This document shows, one piece after another, positions 17,861 through 26,256 of a stretch of DNA of 64,000 nucleotides; the first letter of the stretch is position 1, and every line of letters starts with the position of its first letter. A program made the translations under genes and the position numbers. A model generated the notes under the pieces. The model ran no database searches and had not been told where the DNA came from. It saw only the letters and a program-made list of their open reading frames with translations. Source of the DNA: Lachnospiraceae bacterium UBA3310 (lineage in GTDB: Bacteria > Bacillota > Clostridia > Lachnospirales > Lachnospiraceae); contig DESQ01000035.1 of the NCBI GenBank assembly GCA_002361355.1, positions 3,424 to 67,423 on the forward strand. Direction: 5' to 3'.

Positions 17861-17882
17861 AAGACGGTCTTTTGGCCGTCTT
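17861..17882 (-). terminator. Intrinsic terminator of the htrA-like gene
   Basis: AAGACGG (17861-17867) pairs with CCGTCTT (17876-17882) over an 8-base loop. On the minus strand the stem is followed by TTTTT. It lies 33 bases after the htrA stop and just before the clpX promoter. Confidence 0.75.
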
Positions 17883-17914
17883 CTCCCTATTCGTTTCATG
17901 CTGTCTGCTATCTA

Positions 17915-19402
17915 TTATTCGCCTGCCTTATTTCCCAGCGTCAACTGCACTGTGATCTCCTCGTATCCGGCCACCGTCATCGTCATAACCTTGACGTTCA
18001 CGACATCGCCCTTGGCATAAAACTCCAGTTCTTTCTGTAATTCCTCCATGGAAGAAATCCTGTCGCCGCCAAATTCCGTGATGATATCGCCCTGCTTAAG
18101 GCCTGCCGCCGAGGCTGCCGTGTTGTCAAATACCTGCGCCACATACACGCCCTCGGGCATGCCATAGGACTGGGATACCTCCTGCGTGACACTGATACCG
18201 GAAATGCCCAGATAGCCTCTCTCCTCCTCGGCCACCTTGTTCTTGGTCTCCTTGAGCATCAGCTCCGCAATAATCGGACTTGCCGAAGAGATCGGGATCG
18301 CGTAGCCCATACCCTCCACGGCGCTGCCGCCAATTTTATTGGAATTGATACCGATTACCTCACCTTTAATGTTGAGCAGCGCACCGCCGGAATTACCGGG
18401 ATTGATCGCCGCATCCGTCTGGATAAAAGTTCCTTCCACACTGTCGCCGCCGTAGCCGGTGCTGGCGGATATGTTGATGCTTCTGTCCACCGCGCTGATC
18501 ACGCCTGTGGTCACGGACTGGCCATAACCCAGAGAGTTTCCGATAGCGATAGCCGGCTCACCCACCTCCAACGCATCGGAATCGCCCAGCGTAGCTACCT
18601 GGATCGAATCAAGCGTAGCAGAAGACAGCTCCGTGAGCGGCACTGCTATGACTGCCAAATCCATCTTGGAATCCTGTCCCTTGATAAAAGCCTCCGCCTC
18701 GCTGCCCTCGTTAAACTGGACAGTCAGTTTATCCGTATCCGCCACCACATGATAGTTGGTGACAATCAAAAGCTCCGTATCGTTCTCACCAACGATGATG
18801 CCGGAACCGCTGGCATCCGCCTCGCTGCTCATACGCTGTCCGTAAAAAGACATCGTCTCGGTATAATGGTTGTTCACTGCCACAATAGAAGGCATCACGT
18901 TTTTCACCACGTCAGTCACATCGGTAACCACTGCCGTCACGGTGTCTGACTTTTTGATAGCCGGTACGCTTGCGCTCTGATCTGCGGCAGGCGTTTCCTT
19001 TTCCTTCATCTGCACCGCCGCTCCCGTATCCGACGATTCTACAGCATGGCTGCGATCCATCATCCCCGAAGCCGACTCTACAATAAAAAGACCCAATCCC
19101 GCAAAAAGGCCGAAGAACAATCCAAGAGACACCGCCGCCAGCGCTTTTTTCAGATAGCCGCCATGCCGCTTCGCTTTCTTTTCTCTCTTCTGCTCCGGCT
19201 GCGCATAGCCTCCAGTGTAAGCGCCGCCATATTGATAGTTTCCCGCGCTCTGGTAAGACCGATAGTCTATTCCCGGCTGCCCCGCCGCATGATTCTGCCG
19301 GAGGCCGGACTGCTCCGTACCCGGATTACCCGGATTGGCTGAATTGGCCGAATTGTTTGAATAATGATTTGAATAATTGTTCGGATAATTATTATCGTAC
19401 AT
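17915..19402 (-). CDS. Membrane-anchored HtrA/DegP-type serine protease
   Basis: The 495-residue protein has an Asn/Ser/Gly/Tyr-rich cytoplasmic N terminus (1-75), one membrane segment (about 87-108) and a trypsin-like domain with His218 (TNYHVV), Asp248 (MDLAVI) and Ser338 (NPGNSGG). One PDZ domain follows (about 395-490, GYLGISGI and GLKQGDIITEF). HtrA proteases degrade or refold damaged envelope proteins. AAAGGA precedes the ATG. The gene stands alone, with its own terminator and a promoter carrying TTTAAA direct repeats, consistent with control by an envelope-stress two-component system. The low-complexity N terminus is longer than in typical family members. Confidence 0.9.
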   Translation of the reverse strand: MYDNNYPNNYSNHYSNNSANSANPGNPGTEQSGLRQNHAAGQPGIDYRSYQSAGNYQYGGAYTGGYAQPEQKREKKAKRHGGYLKKALAAVSLGLFFGLFAGLGLFIVESASGMMDRSHAVESSDTGAAVQMKEKETPAADQSASVPAIKKSDTVTAVVTDVTDVVKNVMPSIVAVNNHYTETMSFYGQRMSSEADASGSGIIVGENDTELLIVTNYHVVADTDKLTVQFNEGSEAEAFIKGQDSKMDLAVIAVPLTELSSATLDSIQVATLGDSDALEVGEPAIAIGNSLGYGQSVTTGVISAVDRSINISASTGYGGDSVEGTFIQTDAAINPGNSGGALLNIKGEVIGINSNKIGGSAVEGMGYAIPISSASPIIAELMLKETKNKVAEEERGYLGISGISVTQEVSQSYGMPEGVYVAQVFDNTAASAAGLKQGDIITEFGGDRISSMEELQKELEFYAKGDVVNVKVMTMTVAGYEEITVQLTLGNKAGE

Positions 19403-19474
19403 AATCTCGCTTCCTTTCTTAAAGATAACAGGGGTTTCCCGTTTGATTTATCTCCCCTCGCTGATTATGTCCCC

Positions 19475-19510
19475 AGTATATCTACTAATTGTGTTTAAAT
19501 TGTGTTTAAA
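19475..19510 (-). promoter_or_regulatory. htrA promoter with TTTAAA-N5-TTTAAA direct repeat
   Basis: The minus strand has TATACT (19475-19480) as -10. TTTAAA occurs at 19494-19499 and 19505-19510, 5 bases apart, so repeats begin every 11 bases and the nearer one overlaps the -35 region. Known sites of OmpR-type regulators, such as the CiaR box TTTAAG-N5-TTTAAG that controls htrA in streptococci, have the same layout. The rest of the 159-bp gap holds only a small hairpin (19540-19555) after glmS. Confidence 0.6.
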
Positions 19511-19561
19511 TTATATAAAAATTATGTTTTTTATATACAGAGAATGCCACTTCTCGCGCAG

Positions 19562-21391
19562 TTATTCAACCGTGACGGATTTCGCCAGGTTTCTGGGTTT
19601 ATCCACATCACAGCCTTTGCCCACGGACACATAATACCCGAAAAGCTGTAACGGTATGATCGCCAGCGAATTGGCAAAATACGGATTCGTCTCCGGAATA
19701 TAAATCACATAGTCCGCCGCCTTCTCAATCTCCTTATTTTCCTCGCAGGTCACCGCAAGCACAAAGGCGCCTCTCGCCTTCACCTCCACCATATTGCTTA
19801 TGGTCTTTGCATAGAGTGCAGGCTGGGTGGAAACCGCCGCAACCAGCGTACCCTCCTCAATCAGGGATATGGTTCCGTGTTTCAGCTCGCCCGCCGCGTA
19901 GGCCTCGGAGTGAATGTAGGAAATCTCCTTTAACTTCAAAGACCCCTCCAGAGAGATCGCATAGTCGATGCCCCTGCCGATAAAGAATACATCCTTCGCA
20001 CCAATATAGCGGTTCGCAAATCTCTGAATTTTATTCTTATTGTTGAGCAGAAGCTCAATCTGATCAGGCAGGCACCGCAGATCCGCCAAAAGTGACGCAT
20101 ATGTCACATCATCGATCTTTCCGCGCACCCTGCCGAATTTGATCGCCAGCAGATAGAGTGCAATCAACTGTGCGCTGTAAGCCTTCGTGGTGGCAACGGC
20201 AATCTCCGGCCCCGCCCAGGTGTACATCACGTTGTCCGCCTCTCTGGCGATGGAGCTTCCCACCACATTGACGATGCCCAGCACCTGAAAGCCCTTTTTC
20301 TTTGACTCGCGCAGAGCCGCAAGGGTATCCGCTGTCTCTCCCGACTGGCTGATCACCACCACCATGGCGCCATCCTCCAGAATCGGGTTGCGGTAACGAA
20401 ACTCAGACGCCAGATCCACCTCCACCGGAATACGCGCCAGTCCCTCAATCACATACTTGCCCGTAACACCCGCATGATAGGCGGAGCCGCATGCCACAAT
20501 ATGGATCTTCTTCACCGCCCGCAGTTCCTCGTCACTCATGCCCAGTTCCTCGATGACGATATCGTCGTCCTTCAGACGGGGCATAAGCGTATCCGTCACA
20601 GTTTTAGGCTGTTCATACATCTCTTTCAGCATGAAATGCTCATAACCGGCCTTCTCGGCTGCACTGGCATCCCAGTCAATAAAGACAGGTTCCTTTGTTG
20701 TCTCTTCCTCGTCCACCGTATAGAAATGCATGTGATCCGCCCTGAGGCGCACCACTTCCTGATTGTCCACATAATACACCTTTCTGGTATATTTCAGGAT
20801 TGCCGGCACATCCGAAGCGATGAAGCAGCCGTCGTCATTCTGCCCCACAATGAGGGGTGAGTCTTTTCTGGCCGCAAAAATCTGATCGGGACAGTCCGCA
20901 AAGAGAATGCCCAGCGCATAGGAACCCTCCACCCGGTGAAGCACTTTGGTGACCGCCTCCAGCGGATTGCCTTTGTAATAGTAATCCAAAAGATGCGCCA
21001 CAACTTCCGTGTCTGTCTCCGACACAAATTTGTAGCCCCGCTCGATGAGCATTTTGCGAAGCTGTAAATAATTCTCGATGATCCCGTTATGTACCACGGT
21101 AATCGTCTCCGACTCGTTAAAATGCGGGTGCGCATTGCTGTTGCTGGGCACGCCGTGAGTCGCCCAGCGGGTGTGCCCGATCCCGCACATACCTGGCATA
21201 GTCTCCCCGCCATGGGTCATATTTTCCAGCACCTTAAGGCGTCCCACCGACTTCGTGATATTGACCTTTCCGTCTTCGTCTATGACCGCCATCCCCGCAG
21301 AGTCATATCCGCGATATTCCAACTTGGACAGACCATCCAAAATGATGGGTGCCGCCTGCTTGTTTCCGATATATCCTACAATTCCGCACAT
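19562..21391 (-). CDS. glmS: Glutamine--fructose-6-phosphate aminotransferase
   Basis: The 609-residue product is full length. It begins MCGIVGYIG, where Cys2 is the glutaminase nucleophile after Met removal, and continues with GHTRWATHG, two SIS sugar-isomerase domains (VACGSAYHAG, SQSGETADTLAALR, FIGRGIDYAISLEGSLKLKE, EAYAAGELKHG) and the conserved C-terminal KPRNLAKSVTVE. It makes glucosamine-6-phosphate for UDP-GlcNAc, peptidoglycan and surface glycans. It lies 31 bases after a rhamnosyltransferase-like gene and ends the polysaccharide region. No glmS ribozyme is seen in the short upstream gap. Confidence 0.97.
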   Translation of the reverse strand: MCGIVGYIGNKQAAPIILDGLSKLEYRGYDSAGMAVIDEDGKVNITKSVGRLKVLENMTHGGETMPGMCGIGHTRWATHGVPSNSNAHPHFNESETITVVHNGIIENYLQLRKMLIERGYKFVSETDTEVVAHLLDYYYKGNPLEAVTKVLHRVEGSYALGILFADCPDQIFAARKDSPLIVGQNDDGCFIASDVPAILKYTRKVYYVDNQEVVRLRADHMHFYTVDEEETTKEPVFIDWDASAAEKAGYEHFMLKEMYEQPKTVTDTLMPRLKDDDIVIEELGMSDEELRAVKKIHIVACGSAYHAGVTGKYVIEGLARIPVEVDLASEFRYRNPILEDGAMVVVISQSGETADTLAALRESKKKGFQVLGIVNVVGSSIAREADNVMYTWAGPEIAVATTKAYSAQLIALYLLAIKFGRVRGKIDDVTYASLLADLRCLPDQIELLLNNKNKIQRFANRYIGAKDVFFIGRGIDYAISLEGSLKLKEISYIHSEAYAAGELKHGTISLIEEGTLVAAVSTQPALYAKTISNMVEVKARGAFVLAVTCEENKEIEKAADYVIYIPETNPYFANSLAIIPLQLFGYYVSVGKGCDVDKPRNLAKSVTVE

Positions 21392-21422
21392 ATGATTACC
21401 TCTTTCTCTCTGATTTTCCCTC

Positions 21423-22349
21423 TCAGTTCCAATACTCCTTGTTGGAAGACATCGCGATCACCAGCCGTCTCGGCAGGCGGCGGTACTGCTTCCCACACAA
21501 ATACCCCGCGTACTTAAATCCGCTCTGCAAAATAACACGCGGTATCTCATTCTTCATTCCCTTTTCTTTCAAATGTGCCACCGTATTTTTCATAAGGCGG
21601 ATTCCCTCTGATTCCGACGGGTACGCCCCAAACACTTCCGGGTGATCCGCCTGCGATACGCCCAGGTCAAAATTACGGTGAAACTGCTGTCTGTATGTGT
21701 AGTTGTGGGAATGGTACACTCTCGCCTCCGCCACGTAGGCAATATTGTAATCCGCATTTACCGCCTTGGCCGCATAGAGCATATCCTCGTTAAAGATGGC
21801 GCGGTTGACAAATCCTCCCAGCGCATCGAAAACTTCCCGCTTATAGGCGGCACAGACATTAGAGCAGAAAAAAGTCTTGATTCCCAGCCTGGGAAGATCC
21901 GCCTTTGTCTTGACCCGCGACTCCTCCGGATAATTAAACTGCCTGGTATAGCGCTCGATCTCACCGCTCCTGCCATCCGGAAGCTGTCTCGCGTAGGCGG
22001 CTGCCGTCCGCTCGTCCCGCAGTCCTGCAAGCAGCCGTTCCACCAGATATTCGTCCGCAGGAATGGCGTCCTGTGTCATCATGATAAATACATCCGCCTG
22101 AGAGAGCTTCACACCCTGATTTCTCGTATGTCCGTGATCAAACTCCCGCTTTGACAAGTGCTTCACCATTATATTATGATACGTTCTTTCCAGAGTTGTG
22201 CCATAAAGCAGTCTGTCGAGATATTTCTGCTCCGTATTCATAATGATAATACGGTTCACGGGCACTGTCTGCGCCTCCAGCTTTTCCACCAGCGTCACAA
22301 ACCCGCGATCCGGCTTATAGACGGGAATGATCACATCCACTGTCTCCAT
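21423..22349 (-). CDS. Rhamnosyltransferase-like family 2 glycosyltransferase
   Basis: The 308-residue GT-A protein has VIIPVYKPD, FDHGHTRNQGV, MTQDAIP (in the DxD position), KTFFCSNVCAAYKR and FNEDMLYAAKA, a pattern typical of RfbF/WbbL-like rhamnosyltransferases. DHGHTRN is a strong mark of this group. It would transfer rhamnose from dTDP-rhamnose to a lipid-linked glycan on the cytoplasmic side, consistent with rfbA, rfbB and rfbC in the same locus. It is the first gene of a two-gene unit with glmS, with its own promoter upstream. Confidence 0.85.
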   Translation of the reverse strand: METVDVIIPVYKPDRGFVTLVEKLEAQTVPVNRIIIMNTEQKYLDRLLYGTTLERTYHNIMVKHLSKREFDHGHTRNQGVKLSQADVFIMMTQDAIPADEYLVERLLAGLRDERTAAAYARQLPDGRSGEIERYTRQFNYPEESRVKTKADLPRLGIKTFFCSNVCAAYKREVFDALGGFVNRAIFNEDMLYAAKAVNADYNIAYVAEARVYHSHNYTYRQQFHRNFDLGVSQADHPEVFGAYPSESEGIRLMKNTVAHLKEKGMKNEIPRVILQSGFKYAGYLCGKQYRRLPRRLVIAMSSNKEYWN

Positions 22350-22369
22350 GCGTCCGTTTTCCCTCTTTC

Positions 22370-22397
22370 ATTATAATATAAGTGAAGGGGCCTGCAA
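22370..22397 (-). promoter_or_regulatory. Putative promoter of the rhamnosyltransferase-glmS unit
   Basis: Minus strand TTGCAG (22392-22397), 16 bases, TATAAT (22370-22375), 20 bases before the ATG. The -35 lies inside the hairpin that follows the LCP gene. Confidence 0.5.
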
Positions 22398-22409
22398 GAC
22401 AAGCCCCTT
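22385..22409 (-). terminator. Hairpin downstream of the LCP gene
   Basis: AAGGGGC (22385-22391) and GCCCCTT (22403-22409) form a 7-bp GC-rich stem with an 11-base loop, 5 bases after the LCP stop codon. The T tract after it on the minus strand is weak, so termination may be partial. Confidence 0.55.
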
Positions 22410-22414
22410 TGCTA

Positions 22415-23584
22415 TTATTTCTTTAAATATCCGTTTGTTTCCTCGTAAATTTTCTCGCTGCACTCCTTCACGGTCGAGGACGGCTCATAGTCGTTATCGT
22501 CAAACAGGAACTGATGCAGCCACTTGACATTATCTTCCAGACTCAGAGGAACGACACAGGAACCTTTCGAACCGATCGTGCCTGTCGCCCTCATATCCTC
22601 CTGCGGGAATCCGGAATGCTCCGAAATGTAATAGTTCCCTACGTTGCCAAGCATATCTACAATCTCCGACAGGTCAAGGGAGGTGTATACCTCGTCAAAC
22701 ACATTGTTCGCTGTCTCCGTCAGCGTAGTCAGATTCGCCTTCTTTGCCTGATCGGCCACCGCCAGAAGCACTTCCCTTTGTCTCTCGGCACGCTTGAAAT
22801 CGTCTCCCGCCGTGTAACGAATCCGGCAGTAACCTGTGGCCTGCAAACCGTCCAGCAACTGATAGCCGGTTTCCTTCACCGGTGTATAGGATCTCTTCAA
22901 ATCCTCCGCAATACAAAGCTGATAGTTATTCAAATGGCTGATCTCCGAATCATCCACATCGATCATGACGCCGCCCAGCGCGTCAATGGAATCGGTCAGC
23001 CCTGCAAATCCTACGGTAACAAAGTCTGTGATATTCATATCCAGATTCATATTTAACATGTTGATCGCCTGTTCGGGGCCGCCCTTTGCATAGGCCGCAT
23101 TACATTTATTGTAAGAATCGTTGCTCAGGTTCAAATAAGTATCACGGTAAACGGAAACCAGTTTGCACTCTCCCGTATCCTGATTGATGGAGGCGATCAT
23201 GATCGTATCGCTTCGCGTGTTCTTCGTCAGCGCGCCCGTTGTGGAATCCACACCGAACAACGCGATGTTTCGATATCCCTTCATCGTCGTCTCCTGCGCC
23301 TCCTGCACAGTCGGGTTGATGATGATATCGTCCTCCTCGATCACCGTTTTCCCGGTTTTCGTGGCAGCGAGAGTCCCATAAAGCACCACCGCCGCAATCA
23401 TCAGAACCATAATCTCCGCTACAAAGAGGATGATGCGCCTGCGCTGTTTCTTAGCCTGCGCTCTCCTGCTTGATTTTTTCTTACCTGAACTCTTCTTCCT
23501 GGAGGAGCTGCCGCCCTTTCCTGAAGATTTTTTTCTGGGCCTTACCTCGTCCTCATCGTATTCATCCGAATATCTCTTAGCCAT
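22415..23584 (-). CDS. LytR-CpsA-Psr (LCP) family wall glycan ligase
   Basis: The ATG at 23582-23584 with AGGGAG upstream is preferred over a start 24 bases earlier. The 389-residue protein has a very basic cytoplasmic tail (KKSSGKGG repeats), one membrane segment (about 50-72) and an LCP domain: RSDTIMIASIN, SVYRDTYL, KCNAAYAKGG, the pyrophosphate-binding RIRYTAGDDFKRAERQREVL. LCP enzymes move lipid-linked glycans onto peptidoglycan outside the membrane. Its place in a polysaccharide locus with an ABC exporter suggests it attaches that polymer to the wall. It has its own promoter. Confidence 0.92.
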   Translation of the reverse strand: MAKRYSDEYDEDEVRPRKKSSGKGGSSSRKKSSGKKKSSRRAQAKKQRRRIILFVAEIMVLMIAAVVLYGTLAATKTGKTVIEEDDIIINPTVQEAQETTMKGYRNIALFGVDSTTGALTKNTRSDTIMIASINQDTGECKLVSVYRDTYLNLSNDSYNKCNAAYAKGGPEQAINMLNMNLDMNITDFVTVGFAGLTDSIDALGGVMIDVDDSEISHLNNYQLCIAEDLKRSYTPVKETGYQLLDGLQATGYCRIRYTAGDDFKRAERQREVLLAVADQAKKANLTTLTETANNVFDEVYTSLDLSEIVDMLGNVGNYYISEHSGFPQEDMRATGTIGSKGSCVVPLSLEDNVKWLHQFLFDDNDYEPSSTVKECSEKIYEETNGYLKK

Positions 23585-23672
23585 ACTCTGTACTCCCTGA
23601 TCTTTCAAACTTTGTCTTTCATTTTGTCACATTATGTCTAATAAAGCAAGCTTTTGTGGCCGCTCTTATAAG

Positions 23673-23700
23673 ATTATACTACATCTTGATATAATTGCAA
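23673..23700 (-). promoter_or_regulatory. Putative promoter of the LCP gene
   Basis: Minus strand TTGCAA (23695-23700), 16 bases, consensus TATAAT (23673-23678), about 90 bases before the ATG. Confidence 0.6.
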
Positions 23701-23757
23701 TATAAATCCTGTTTCTTCCGAAAGTCTTTCATAATTCTTAAGATTTTAGTATCCCTT

Positions 23758-25170
23758 CTAATAGGCATTTTTATTGATAAATCCTTTAAAAATTGTGAGA
23801 AACATAATTTTAATGTCAAAAGACATCGTCCAGTTTTCTATATAAAATATATCGAACTCAATCCGCTTTTTAATAGAAGTATCTCCCCGGTAACCGTTGA
23901 TCTGCGCCCAGCCCGTAAGTCCCGGCCTGACCTGGTGCTTCACCATATAGCGGGGAATTTCCTCCTTGAACTGCTCCACAAACTGAGGCCGCTCGGGCCT
24001 CGGCCCCACCACGCTCATATCACCCTTTAAGATATTGAAGAGTTGGGGAAGCTCGTCTATGCTTGTCTTCCTTAAAAATTTTCCCACCTTTGTGACTCTG
24101 GGGTCATCCTTCGTCGTCCAGCCCTTCTCCTCGGCGGAAGGCATCTGCACCTTCATGGTGCGGAACTTATACATCCGGAATGGCCTGTTGTGGAGACCGA
24201 TGCGCTCCTGTTTGAAAATAACCGGCCCCCGGGAGGTACATCCCACGGCGATAGCCGCAATCAGCATAATGGGCGAAGCTACCACCACACCCACAAGCGA
24301 CACCACGATATCCACCAGACGCTTCATCCACCAGTTCAGGGTATTGGTGAGCGGCACATGACGGATATTGATCACCGGCAGTCCCATCAGATCCTCCGTG
24401 TAGGGACGGCTCGGGAACAGGCTGTTGTAGTCCGGTATAAACTTGGTATGCACACCGGATTTTTCGCAGAGATCCACAATATGTTCCAGATTGTCGTAAT
24501 CCTGCAAAGATAAGGTAATCGCAATCTCGTCCAGTTTGTTTTCTGGAAGAATATAAAGAAGATTTTCGATCGTGCCGAGCACCTTGACGCCCTTGTAGAG
24601 CGTGCCGGCAGGCACGTGATCATCCAGAATGCCGCGCACTACATAGCCCCACTGGGGATTCAAGTTGATACGCTTGATATACTCCTCCGCCGCGCGGGAA
24701 TACCCCACCAGCAGAATATATTTCAGATTGTAGCCTTTTTCGCGGAAATACTGCAGAAGCGTGCGGATCAGTGAACGTCCCAGCGTGGTCAGACAAATAT
24801 TGATCCCATAGAACATCGCCATCATGGTACGGGAGAAATGAATCTGCGCGATCATGTACCAGCCGGCCATCATCAATACCATTCCTACCGTGTTCGCCTG
24901 GAAAATATTGAGAATTTCATAGCGGTGGACAGTGGCGCGCTTTGGCGTATACAAATTAAAAGCATAATACAGGACGAGATACCCCGGCACGATCAGATAG
25001 AGCATCTCAAAATAAGTGCGCATGGAATAAGCACCGACAACATTGGGGTCGATGTCTGAGAAAGGACTGGCAAACTTCAAATACCAAGCCAACATATAGG
25101 ACACCGCAATGATGATGGCATCCAGCACAATGTGCAGCCTGTTAAAATATTTCTGGTTGTCTTTGATCAT
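23758..25170 (-). CDS. Undecaprenyl-phosphate sugar-1-phosphate transferase (WbaP/WcaJ type)
   Basis: The 470-residue protein has four hydrophobic N-terminal segments, a CoA-binding-like Rossmann domain (YILLVGYSRAAEEYI), a fifth membrane segment (RLVDIVVSLVGVVVASPIMLI) and the bacterial sugar transferase catalytic region: GPVIFKQERIGL, YKFRTM, DELPQLFNILKGDMSVVGPRPE and RPGLTGWAQING. It starts glycan synthesis by transferring a hexose-1-phosphate, probably from a UDP-sugar, to undecaprenyl phosphate at the inner membrane face. It is preceded by its own promoter and lies downstream of the glycosyltransferase genes. Confidence 0.93.
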   Translation of the reverse strand: MIKDNQKYFNRLHIVLDAIIIAVSYMLAWYLKFASPFSDIDPNVVGAYSMRTYFEMLYLIVPGYLVLYYAFNLYTPKRATVHRYEILNIFQANTVGMVLMMAGWYMIAQIHFSRTMMAMFYGINICLTTLGRSLIRTLLQYFREKGYNLKYILLVGYSRAAEEYIKRINLNPQWGYVVRGILDDHVPAGTLYKGVKVLGTIENLLYILPENKLDEIAITLSLQDYDNLEHIVDLCEKSGVHTKFIPDYNSLFPSRPYTEDLMGLPVINIRHVPLTNTLNWWMKRLVDIVVSLVGVVVASPIMLIAAIAVGCTSRGPVIFKQERIGLHNRPFRMYKFRTMKVQMPSAEEKGWTTKDDPRVTKVGKFLRKTSIDELPQLFNILKGDMSVVGPRPERPQFVEQFKEEIPRYMVKHQVRPGLTGWAQINGYRGDTSIKKRIEFDIFYIENWTMSFDIKIMFLTIFKGFINKNAY

Positions 25171-25229
25171 TTATATCTGTGCTCAATTCTTGACTCGCAA
25201 ATTCGCTTGATTTTCATTTTGATTAGTAT

Positions 25230-25258
25230 ATTTTACATTATTTGAGCAAAAAAAACAA
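25230..25258 (-). promoter_or_regulatory. Putative promoter of the sugar-phosphate transferase gene
   Basis: Minus strand TTGTTT (25253-25258), 17 bases, TAAAAT (25230-25235), in an AT-rich 120-bp gap, about 60 bases before the ATG. Confidence 0.5.
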
Positions 25259-25290
25259 CCATATATTACTAATCATACAATTTCTGGTAT

Positions 25291-26256
25291 CTATAATCGG
25301 AAGCGATACCACATATTGCGCCACAGCTCCCACTGTATCCTGACATAAGCCGACAGCCGCTTTCCGCTGAAACGCACCCGCCGTTCTCTCCCCTCAGGAG
25401 AACAGCAAAGCCGAAACCCTTTTACCGTCCCTTTCCACCAGTTTCCGCCCAGCCCTTTTTTCAGGAAAAAAAGCTGTTTGACAAGAAAACCCGCCAGAAG
25501 AAAGGGGAAATTCAAAAGAAGCTGCGCAGGCGGCATGTTCTTATAGGCAAGATACACACTGTTTCTCGCCGTCTGCTCCGCCTTGAAAGCGTTGTAGCGG
25601 GAGCCGGAGGAAGCGCTTCCCGCATGCCGCACCACCGCGTCCGGCACATAGAGATTTCGGTAGCCGTAGATCCGCGCCCGATACCCCAGATCCACATCCT
25701 CCAGATAAGCAAAATGATTCTCATCCAGCATACCGATCCGCTCCAGAACCCGTCTGCGGTAAATACAGGCGCCGCCGCAGGCGGAAAAAATTTCTCCGGG
25801 AACGCCGTAATTTTCCCTCGGCCTGTCCTTCCCCGCCGCAAAGGCCCACCCAAGCGCACAGTAATAGTCCCCCGCGTCGTCGATCACCTCCGGACGGCCC
25901 ATGCTCACCATCTGCGCCGCTCCGGAGAAGGCGCGCTTATCATCGTCCATGGCTGCCTCCAGCGCCCGCACGAAACCGGGTTCTACCACCGTATCGTTAT
26001 TTAATAATATGATATACGTTGTTTTACTGGCTTCCATGCCCCGGTTCACCGCTTTGCAGAAACCGTAATTTTTATCAAGCACAATCAGATGGACTGTGGG
26101 AAACTTTTCCTGCACAAGTTCGCGGCTTCCATCCGTAGAGCCATTGTCCACCACAATCACCCCGGCAGGCTCCTCCCGCAGAGAAGCCAGACAATTCTCA
26201 ATATACTGCATGCCGTTGTAGTTCGGGATCACCACCGTAGATCTGATTTCGCTCAT
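25291..26256 (-). CDS. Family 2 glycosyltransferase (rhamnosyltransferase-like)
   Basis: The 321-residue protein has a GT-A domain: TVVIPNYNG, VVDNGSTDGSRE, NYGFCKAVNRGM, LLNNDTVVEPGF, ACGGACIYRR and FAYLEDVDLGYRARIYGY, then a hydrophobic C-terminal stretch. This is the WcaE/RgpA-like pattern common in rhamnan synthesis. Its ATG overlaps the stop of the upstream glycosyltransferase by 4 bases (ATGA), so the two are translated together. Transferred sugar unknown, but dTDP-rhamnose is the likely donor given the locus. Confidence 0.88.
   Translation of the reverse strand: MSEIRSTVVIPNYNGMQYIENCLASLREEPAGVIVVDNGSTDGSRELVQEKFPTVHLIVLDKNYGFCKAVNRGMEASKTTYIILLNNDTVVEPGFVRALEAAMDDDKRAFSGAAQMVSMGRPEVIDDAGDYYCALGWAFAAGKDRPRENYGVPGEIFSACGGACIYRRRVLERIGMLDENHFAYLEDVDLGYRARIYGYRNLYVPDAVVRHAGSASSGSRYNAFKAEQTARNSVYLAYKNMPPAQLLLNFPFLLAGFLVKQLFFLKKGLGGNWWKGTVKGFRLCCSPEGRERRVRFSGKRLSAYVRIQWELWRNMWYRFRL

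Noticed and set aside
21392..21422. glmS ribozyme
   Set aside because: The gap to the upstream gene is 31 bases, too short for the ribozyme.
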